Source: Oxytricha trifallax (taxonomy: Eukaryota > Ciliophora > Spirotrichea > Sporadotrichida > Oxytrichidae). Taken from it: a stretch of DNA of 64,000 bases. The stretch's first letter is position 1, and every line of letters starts with the position of its first letter. The translations under genes were made by a program, and so were the position numbers. Location: NCBI GenBank assembly GCA_000711775.1, contig ARYC01001994.1, forward strand, positions 18,393-82,392, read 5' to 3'. Shown here piece after piece: positions 55,753-64,000 of this stretch. Under the pieces are notes generated by a model. That model was not told the origin of the DNA, made no database searches, and worked only from the letters and a program-made list of their open reading frames with translations.

Positions 55753-56010
55753 CAGGTCAAACACACCCCCAAAAATGTACTATTTTCTTTTTGTAGTCTT
55801 GTAACGTTTTTGAGTCCGAGCAAGATTGTCAAAAGCGTCTTTTGCTTGCAAGCAATAGTTTTCGAGCTACGACCAAAATTTAGTACATTTTTATACATAA
55901 AAACATCATAAAGATAGTCAAAAATTTAATATATTTAATAAAAATAATAATTTGGGTGTTTTTTGTCATATCCTGAGCACAATAATTATAATGGAAGGAA
56001 TATTATGGAA
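55753..56010 (+). repeat. Left terminal inverted repeat of element B
   Basis: Includes GCTAGCAGGTCAAACAC, GAGTCCGAGCAAGATTGTC and TCATATCCTGAGCACAA; complement at 60020-60296. Confidence 0.9.
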
Positions 56011-56429
56011 TTATCAAAATTGAAGAAAAATATTTAAATTAATAAAACTAATTAACTCTATAAAAAATATTTTAAATGGAATAAAAAAATGAAGTGCAAA
56101 CTAATTTTGCTTAGCTAATTTGCTTGTTAAGATTTAGGCAAGAGGTTTATACCAAACATTGTTAAGTATTTGCGACTATTAAATAAATTTCTTAGGCATT
56201 ATTAATTTCATAAAAGCTAATAACTAAAGTCTTGTAACACTTATAAAGCAATAATAACAAAACAAAAAAGCATTGGAAAAATAAGATTTAACTATCACAA
56301 GAACAACTTAGCTTTATATTTTCACAATAAACCCTTAATGACTAAATGTCATTATTAATTTCATAATGAGCTTAGCTTTTTCAAAGATAATTTCCCGAGG
56401 TTAAAATTTCTGAATCCAGCTTTTACTAA

Positions 56430-57104
56430 TTATTTAAATAAAATGGAATAAAATATAAGGTCACTAAGACAGATTACAATATTACTGAACATAAAAAGTA
56501 ATAAATAAAAATAGATTTAGTACGAGTTTTTGCTTAATTAAGCAAAATAATAGAAAATTGAGACAATATTGTTTACTTAGATGAGAAAATTTTAAACCTC
56601 ATTCAATTACTTATAAATCATGAGCTCATAAATATAGTAATCAGAGTTTATTAAAGGGCGGAATTAAATTAGACACCTTAGCAGCAGCTGTTGTAATTAG
56701 TTCAAAATATGGATTGGAATGCTTAAGAATAAAAACCAAAGTCTATTTAAACTAATGATTTACTTTAAGTACTGCAAGATTTGGAAATAAGATATAAGAA
56801 TTAAAATCTAAACATATTCCTTGACAACCTTAGAGATCATCATTCAAAAATAGTAAAGCAATATGTTGAATAAAATGGATGGACCTTATTGTTTAATGCC
56901 CCATACTCTTCAAAATACAACTGTATAGAAAACATTTTTTCAAGAATCAAACAGAATTACAAGAAAGCTTTAATAAAACTTTAATTTAAGCTATCAAACA
57001 AAAAACAGTTTCAAATAGTGTAAGATGGAATTTAAAATATTGACATAAATGATTGTGTCAACGGTGAAAAGTATTGTTTTAATTAAATTAAAATGTTAAT
57101 TTGA
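56430..57104 (+). pseudogene. Element B transposase (DD34E), frameshifted
   Basis: Homologous to the element A transposase. Readable blocks: NIVYLDEKI (first Asp), KLDTLAAAVVISSKYGLECL, a DN(L)R.HHSK motif (second Asp) and LLFNAPYSSKYNCIENIFSR (Glu), then NDCVNGEKYCFN and TGA 57102. At least three frame changes between 56560 and 56850. An ATG at 56092 opens a long frame upstream that may hold the N-terminal DNA-binding part. Confidence 0.8.
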
Positions 57105-57162
57105 GTTTAATTTCTAAATTTTGAATTAACATAAATTATAATTTAATTAAGTCTTTATTAAA

Positions 57163-57934
57163 TCAATAAAGTTAAAATCTTTTGCCAGGAAGACTCTTCA
57201 TGATCGGATTTTCTTCTCTGAAGGACATATTTGATTATGTCTAATAAAATTAACTTCCTTATTTTTGTTCTTCTTCATACCCTGATATTTCATATCTCTT
57301 TCTTTTCTTTAGTTATTTTTTACCTAATGATTTCTACTTAAGTAAAGAAAGAGCCTTTCCTTTTCGTTCTATTAAGACATAAATTATTTATGCATACTTA
57401 CTTGAGAAATGTGGAATGGATTAAATCAATCTTTTTTTGGAACTCCTAACTTATCTCAATAGTCTCCCCTATTTGTTAATCGTCTGTTGGTTAATTTCTT
57501 TAAGTTTGCTATGACATAACTATTTATGTCAACCATTCATTTTTGAGAGTCCCTAAGACTCCATAAAAAAAGTGCTTATCAGGGAGGTCCTTTGACCATC
57601 GTATACTCCAAGGTATCTATTGACAACTTCATCATCCTTAACATAATTAAATATGTTCAGGACTCCTAATTCAGGATAGTTAGGTACGTTCACATAAATT
57701 ACATCAGCTGATTTTAAAAGCTCTTTTCTTGAAGCTAACATATCTTTGATGAATCTCATGCTTGTTTTCTTATAACTAGGCAAGTGATAACAAACTATAT
57801 GTGCAAAGACATAAATATTTACGTGAATACTTAAGGCGATTGTACCAGTCAGATTTGGTGTTCATGCTTCCATCTAATATTCTACTATTTATGTTCGTGA
57901 TATTTCCCTATAGTCCCTCACGATTTTAATTCAT
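57163..57934 (-). pseudogene. Element B homologue of the TBE 22-kDa protein, one-base deletion
   Basis: From ATG 57934 the minus strand aligns with the element A gene: NINSRILDGSMNTKSDWYNR, LPSYKKTSMRFIKDMLASRK, KSADVIYVNVPNYPELGVLN, NRYLGVYD. A one-base loss near 57597 shifts the frame before FFYGVLGTLKNEWL. Small GT-AG introns lie at about 57807-57832 (26 nt) and 57369-57401 (33 nt), matching introns 1 and 2 of element A. The C-terminus is basic (KKQLKKRKR). The stop is TGA 57163. Confidence 0.78.
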
Positions 57935-58456
57935 GTTAATTCTATTTAATAAGTATTAACTAAAGCTAAATAACTAATTAATAGGCAATAATAAATTAAA
58001 ATTTTATTGGGTTAATTATGATTGTTGACTTAAATAAAAGTTTTCTATTAGTTAATTTTAGTCAGCTTACATAAATGAATTCTAGTATAATTAAGCCTAA
58101 TTTCTTAGGATTCTATACTATAGAGCTTATTCTCAATTAAGTTGATTAAATAGGTTCAGGCGTTAACCCAAAAATTTAAGTAAATATGACATAAATAAAA
58201 ATATTAATAAATTACTAAAACTTACCAAGGCGCATTCTGACATTTTCTTTGGCGCCAACTGACAGTGCTATATAAATCTTTTATAAACCTCTTTGGCGCA
58301 TTCTGACATTTTCTTTGGCTCCAACTGACATAACTAAAAAAGATTTCATGTTGACATAATTATACTTTACACAATTTTTGTTTGTTCTTAGCTTTTGCGG
58401 ACATGAATAATTTTTATATTAACTTAATTTAATTAACATACTTTTAAGTATTAAAT
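57935..58456. promoter_or_regulatory. Divergent promoter region of element B with a 37-bp direct repeat
   Basis: GGCGCATTCTGACATTTTCT followed by TTGGCGCCAACTGACA occurs at about 58230-58266 and, with one change, at 58292-58328, 62 bp apart, midway between the 22-kDa-like and zinc-finger/kinase-like genes. GC-raised in AT-rich DNA: a candidate shared upstream control element. Confidence 0.5.
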
Positions 58457-59720
58457 ATGAGGAAAAATTCATCTTCTCTTTCCTCAAACATTGATTCAAG
58501 TGATGAATCTTAAGTTAAGGATGAGGTGGAATCCAATTAAACTGCATCAGATAATTGTGAAGCTCAGCTTGAAGATTCATAAACAATGGTTACCAAAAAG
58601 GATTAGAGATGCTAACTATTTTATATAAGATGGTAGGCTTGAAGAACTTCAAGAGCAAGTAATAAATCAAAACAGCCTAAGAATTTATATGAGTGCCTTT
58701 TATGCAAGTAGGTATACACAGTTTTTGAGTTGAAAAGACACAAAAAAACCCATAATAGAAATGATGGGAAATTTATATAACTTAAAAAGGGAGGGGTTTA
58801 TTAATGCTAAGTTGCAGTTCAATTAAGCAGTAAAAGATCTACAAGTCTAAGTTTTTGCTACTATTCCATTTGGGTTCTCATGATTCAAATGCTCTTTCCT
58901 AGGCTGGTTACCCATAAATAGTAGGTTATAAAATGTTAAGTCTTTTAGGTCATGAAGTAAATAGAGAAAACTATGCAAAAGACACCTAACTCTAAAAACA
59001 TTTTTAATGAAAGAGAGTCTGAATTTGCCCATTCTTAATTAAGGTACTCGTCTCAAAAGTTATCTAGCTAATTTATACAACAAAATGAAGACTCTAGTGT
59101 TTAGTATATTGACACAATTAAAACAACTCCAAAGCAAATTATTGAAAAAAATTATGAAAATGCAAACTTAAGTTTTGCAGTAAATCTGAGCTCTTTCATT
59201 AAAAATGAAGTTAAAATGATCCTAGAATAATCAAGTTAGTAGTAAATACTTACTCACTAGGAAGCAAAATTCAATTAAGTAAAAGGTAGACAAACAGACT
59301 TCAGCTTTCAAGAATAAAACAAAAATTTTAACTTAGTATAGGAGCTATGGAATGAGTTCAAGATATTGTCTTATATAAATTAAATTGAAGCTTTTAGCAA
59401 TTTCATATAATAACGAAGCATTAAAACTAAAAAGGATTAATTGGAAGTGCTCTCTAGGGTAGTAAATTTTTCAATAAGGCAAAGAATAAAATTTAGTTCT
59501 TCTTATTCATGTAATAGACGCTGTAGAGTAGCTACATTCAGTAGGTATTATTCATAGGTTTTTATCACCCAAAACTATAAAAATTAAAGATGCTGATGGC
59601 TTAGAAGTTTTCTTAACAAATTACAAATACTCGACTTTTCAGAATGTTAACCTTTATGCATCTTCTTTCTTGTCACAATATACTAAGATTAAACAAATAA
59701 CGATGAGGTTGAAAATGAGG
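58457..59720 (+). pseudogene. Element B zinc-finger/kinase-like gene, one TGA and one frameshift
   Basis: ATG 58457 opens a frame that runs to 59596 with a single TGA at 58640-58642 (codon 62). Order of parts: acidic Ser-rich start (SSLSSNIDSSDESQVKDEVE); basic RTSRASNKSKQPKN; one good C2H2 finger YECLLCKQVYTVFELKRHKK..H (58690-58750); a Gln-rich linker; a middle region shared with element A (FQEQNKNFNLVQELWNEFKI). After a shift near 59495 a kinase-like region follows: VIDAVEQLHSVGIIHRFLSP, KTIKIKDADGLEVFLTNY. HRF replaces HRD, as in element A, so it is a pseudokinase by sequence. Confidence 0.75.
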
Positions 59721-60019
59721 ACGATAGATAAGATGTATTTTCTCTTATAATTATACTCATTGAAATTCTTGTTGGTAAAAGGTTTAATCAAATTAAAAAA
59801 TCATGCAAAAATGTACTAGAAATTATTGATTAGGTTCGTCAAGATAAGTTATAACCTAAAAGTTAAAAGTTTATATTGAAATTTATTTCAAAAAATTTTG
59901 GAGATCTTCCTACTCAATAAGAGTTAAAACAATAAGTATTAATATTAATTTAGGTCTGACATCTAAATAAGTTTTATTAATTTACATATTTTTCTTCAAT
60001 TTTGATAATTCCATAATAT

Positions 60020-60296
60020 TATTTCCATTATAATTTTTGTGCTCAGGATATGACAAAAAACACCCAAATAATTATTTTTATTAAATATATATAGAAAAAA
60101 TATATTAAATTTTTGACTATCTTTATGATGTTTTTATGTATAAAATGTACTAAATTTTTGTCGTAGCTCGACAACTATTGCTTGCAAGCAAAAGACGCTT
60201 TTGACAATCTTGCTCGGACTCAAAAACTTTACTAGACTATAAAAAGAAAATAGTACATTTTTGGGGGTGTTTGACCTGCTAGCATAAATATTAATT
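60020..60296 (-). repeat. Right terminal inverted repeat of element B
   Basis: Complement of 55753-56010, ending GCTAGCATAAATATTAA. Confidence 0.9.
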
Positions 60297-62640
60297 ATAA
60301 TTTTTCCATTTTAGATCTATTTTCGAATCAATGAAAGTAATTAGCATTCATTTTAACTTAATAAATTATTAAAATTTAATATGATGTTTTATAAGCCTAT
60401 AATACATATAATTTAAAGAAATATAGTTTATAGAAATAAATATAATGTATATATAAATGATAATTCAAACAATTTTTTTAAAAAATTGTAGCAGTTCATT
60501 TAATATAATTATAAAATTATTCATTAATTTACATTACTTGATATCTTTATCAAAAGAACTAATCATCACATTTGATTGCTTCTTAATTGATTATTTATTA
60601 CTGTAACTGTATAAATTGTCTCACATTGATAAATTGCTATATTATTTAACTTGGAGATTCTCATTTATATAACCCTACTGATGAAACCTCTTGTTTCAAG
60701 AGAATATAATGTTATTCGTAGGAGATTACAAACAAGAAAACCGTCTAGACAGACATAATTACAATATTTGTTTATATATTAATTTCAATAGAATAATGAA
60801 AATAAAGCCCTTATTTGGCAATAGAAGTTTCAAGATATATTAATAATGATTAGATTAATTGGTTAAATAGTAAGATTATCAATAAAAATAAAAACTTTAT
60901 TAAATTTGCAAATATGTCAATAAAAGACAGCGAAGCTACAGACATATAATATATTATTTAAATATAAATGATTATGTCTAGATTAATGGACAGTTATCAA
61001 ATCTATGAAATAAAGAATATTCTTCCTCATTTTTCTAATTAATTGCATAAATTTTCCAGCTATCTCGAGTAAAATTTAATTTCAATATGAAGTTTGCATA
61101 ATATAAAAGCCATTTCACAAAAAAAACATCTACTGAGATTGTAATAAATACAAAAAATAGTTTTTCATATAATGAAATCTTAAGGATCTAAGTATAATTG
61201 CAATTATATTAGTAAGATTATTATTTATGTCTCAATAATTACTAAAATATAGAAATAAATATAAGTTTGATAAAAGAAATAACAAACCACTTAACCTTCC
61301 TGTATTTTGCAGATCATCATTGTTAAATAATACAATTCAAGATAAACAAAATCGTGAATTATGAGTGTTAACTACTTACAATATAATTCATTATTAAGGA
61401 TAGGGTTGTGTAAGATATGTAACTAGAAAAGGGGAAAGTGGACAAAAAATAAAATAATGCAATAAATTAAAATATACTATAAATTGATAATGTAACATAT
61501 TTATATTTTTCAAAATAGTTCTTTGTTATAACTTATATAAACTCATTATATTTTGATTCTAGGGTTTGTTTGAATTTTATACATTTCATTAAATCAATAA
61601 AAAGCATTAAATAATATTAATTATAACGAATAAATTATTTAATATCATTTAAAAATGAATATTCATTTGAAAAAAAACTATCAAATTTGAAACAAAAAAT
61701 TTGTAGTTGTTTTTTCAAAAATAAAAAATAAATTGAGGTTAAAATGATAATGAATAAAAACTCGCTATACAAATGAGTATTATACAGGTTAATTTATATA
61801 GCCTTCTTCTGTAAAATAGAGTTTCTAAAAATACAATTGAATTTTTTATAATTATATTAAGAATTTAAAAATGATTAGTGAACTAAAATAAAATAAATAA
61901 TTTATTTATTTCTTATTTTATTGAAAAAAAAACTTGTTTTTAGTTTTATATAAATATACAAATTATCTACTATTAATAAATACTTATATCAAACTAAGAT
62001 CAAATAGTGTAATATACCATTAAATAGCATTGATTTTGAATTAAATATATAATATCTCTTTTCAAATTTTCAATCATTCATTATTTATTGCATACATTAA
62101 TTATTTAATTCTAAAAGTCTCAATATTAATTAATTTACGATATTTTTTTTATTTTATTTAAAAACTTTGTTCCTTACTTTTGTTTGTTAAACAGTGTAGT
62201 GTTGAACAATAACATTAAATTTATTAAATATATTAATATTAATTTCAAATTGGTCTAATAATAAAAACAATATAAATAACTGCAATTTTCCAATTTATTA
62301 GAATAATCTTAATTTATAAATATATCTTTTTAATACTTTCCTAAACTTTTCATAAATTTTGTTTATATATATATAACAATATCAAAATAATTTAAATATT
62401 AAAATATAAATCTGTAAAATTTTTTATTATTTGATTGAGATAAAATTTGCAATATCAAGAATTATTGATAAAATACATAAAAAATAGTAAAAATGGAGAA
62501 CAGCTAATACACAATATTTTTAATTTATTCTAACTGTAATGATTTTGATATAGTTGGAATTTTATTTTAGTGCATAGTACTTATTATTTATAATATTTAG
62601 TCATTGTAGAAGATGAAAATGCAGAAATATTTTTTTTAAC
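60297..62640. other. AT-rich desert
   Basis: About 2.3 kb of very AT-rich DNA without a gene-like frame or long inverted repeat. Confidence 0.45.
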
Positions 62641-62773
62641 AATTATTTTTTGTTGTCGATAAGGCTTTTTATACTACTGTTGTTACTTCTACTAAATTCT
62701 TAATACTTTACATGCCCCCTCCAATATTTTCAGTTTTGACCTCTAGCATTTTTAGGTTTATATATTAGTTACT

Positions 62774-63858
62774 TCAAATTTTGATAAGTTTAGTAAGCAT
62801 CCTTTGTTGCTATAGATAAAATTATTTTGATTGAATTATTGTTAGTTCACTCCACTCATCTTTAATCCCCTAATTCACCTCTATCGAGTCTGTATTTTCC
62901 CCTTCCTACGTTATCCTTGACTATGAATCCAGTTATTTTGAGACTGCTACTTTTTGTAGTGTCTATCTTGGTTTAATTTCTGGTAGTCCATTTTCGCATA
63001 ATCTGGCAAGTTCAATACAAAATAATATCTGCTTTAATTTGATCAACTACTACATGATTTCTTAAATTCTTGTTTCAAATTTAATTTGTCTTAATTTTTC
63101 ATAATGACTATAACTAATACCAAGGATCTCATTCTTTAACTCAAATATATCTCCAACCATAGCCAGTGTAAAATTTCCCAGAAATTGTGAGAGTATAATT
63201 TATTCAGTCTAATGAATCATCCTTAAACATAGTATATTGGCTTCACCGTTCACATTGGCTTGAAATCATCAACAAACTACATATAAAGTAATATAATAAA
63301 ATTGTTTTTATTTACCAAATGAACTGTGGTTCCATTTTTTATGCAGCTTGGTTTCTACTGGAAATAATAGATCTTCAAGAAATTTTCAGCCTAAAATTAC
63401 TTAAGTTTAATTAATTTATAATTCAATTATCTTAAACAGGAATTCAAAAATAATTAATTTTTTTTACTTCTACATCTACTTACAGTATTGACGTTTGCAA
63501 TGGGTTAGGATCTCACAGTCCAAATATCAATTTTTCCATAGTTTCTAGGTGATCCAAGAAATTAATGAATGTAAAAACTCAGAGTTTTATCAGAATTCGT
63601 CAATAAATTTAATTTTTAGTGCAAATCATTACCTCATGAGTTAGATTGCCTGGCCTATCCACTTTCACAAATAATTGCATATCAATAAGTGCGCTATCAT
63701 GGAAATGCAGGAGTGACAGCTTTTATGTGCTGCTACTGATATAGTTGTTGAGTCTTTATTTAAAAATTAGTATTCTGCAGGTTACTTGGTGAATTAGAAA
63801 GTTTAGTTACCCCTCTAGGCATTTTATTATTCTTAAATAGCTTGATATTTGCAGACAT
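62774..63858 (-). CDS. Candidate multi-segment gene at the right edge
   Basis: Reading leftwards from ATG 63858: MSANIKLFKNNKMPRGVTKL; then STQKLSLLHFHDSALIDMQL and FVKVDRPGNLTHE ending at GAG|GTAATG (63627); NYGKIDIWTVRSQPIANVNT ending at ACT|GTAAGTAG (about 63487); AENFLKIYYFQQKPSCIKNG ending at TTG|GTAAAT (63319); and a long final frame (about 63213-62774): EQIILSQFLGNFTLAMVGDI, FELKNEILGISYSHYEKLRQ, LFCIELARLCENGLPEIKPR, SELTIIQSKQFYLQQQRMLT, ending at TGA 62774. Segments end at GTAAGT-like donors, as expected for exons, although not every junction phase works out, so some breaks may be eliminated segments. The region is less AT-rich than the desert beside it. No family is recognised. Confidence 0.5.
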
Positions 63859-64000
63859 TTTATAAACTGTGTTTATATTTAATAAAGTTATTTGATTTTA
63901 TTATAGATTAAACTAAAACTACAACTATATCAAAATCATTACAGTCAAAATAAAATTAAAATAGTGTGTATTAGCTGTTCTTTATTTTTTATGTATTTTA

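Larger units (their letters stand above)
55753..60296. mobile_element. Element B: TBE-related transposon without telomeric ends
   Basis: Inverted repeats of about 260 bp (55753-56010 and 60020-60296), starting TTAATATTTATGCTAGCAGG, with CACACCCCC/GGGGGTGT and a GC-rich block (TTGCTTGCAAGCAA). TA at both edges. The interior is collinear with element A: transposase (plus), 22-kDa homologue (minus), zinc-finger/kinase-like gene (plus). 4.54 kb. The terminal repeats differ in sequence from those of element A, though the proteins are clearly related. Confidence 0.88.

Noticed and set aside
1-64000. CRISPR arrays, bacterial ribosome binding sites, operons and rho-independent terminators
   Set aside because: The code use, introns, telomeric transposons and composition are those of a ciliate germline genome; no array of regular spaced repeats is present.

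Overview
The window looks like germline (micronuclear) DNA of a hypotrich ciliate of the Oxytricha/Stylonychia kind. It is very AT-rich. Real reading frames are full of TAA and TAG and end only at TGA: one intact 349-codon transposase gene carries about fifteen in-frame TAA/TAG codons, so TAA/TAG read as Gln. Four insertions end in C4A4 telomeric repeats and carry the three-gene set of the telomere-bearing elements (TBE) known from Oxytricha: a 42-kDa DDE transposase, a '22-kDa' protein and a '57-kDa' zinc-finger/kinase protein. Two have clear ATT target duplications, matching the ANT target of TBEs; a third has AGT at its one surviving end.

Layout. 1-3.9 kb: AT-rich DNA with several gene-like segments. 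3.9-8.0 kb: TBE copy 1, lying inside a short reading frame that its exact removal restores. 8.0-11.2 kb: more gene-like segments and a GC-rich island. 11.2-16.9 kb: TBE copy 2, with an intact transposase and a large foldback insertion whose loop holds a broken ribosomal protein eL22 gene. 17-18.2 kb: two gene-like stretches. 18.2-24.2 kb: element A, a TBE relative without telomeric ends. 24.4-31.6 kb: a foldback, a GACGTC-rich inverted-repeat element built over a dead TBE, and a decayed gene. 31.6-41.1 kb: a 9.5-kb nest (an outer foldback holding a Tc1-like element that holds a LINE, plus truncated TBE copy 3, another foldback and a MITE). 41.2-43.0 kb: gene-like segments. 43.0-46.0 kb: truncated TBE copy 4 split by an insertion with a nearly perfect 1-kb palindrome. 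46-55.7 kb: AT-rich DNA with scattered gene-like segments and a foldback. 55.75-60.3 kb: element B, sister of element A. 60.3-62.7 kb: AT desert. 62.8-63.9 kb: a minus-strand gene in several pieces.

How the parts work together. Both transposon families carry the same three genes in the same relative order and orientation (transposase and 22-kDa convergent, 22-kDa and 57-kDa divergent), so the telomere-ended and plain-ended elements are one superfamily. Their 22-kDa genes share an intron at the same position and phase. In hypotrichs such elements are removed from the genome during development, with the TBE transposase implicated; the gene-like fragments between elements are candidates for macronuclear-destined segments (MDSs). 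Without the macronuclear genome I cannot say which fragments are MDSs, germline-only genes or dead copies.

Caution: with a single stop codon in AT-rich DNA, open frames of 100-200 codons arise by chance. Segments without a recognised family rest on their composition and are scored low. All coordinates come from reading by eye; inverted-repeat edges may be off by several bases.
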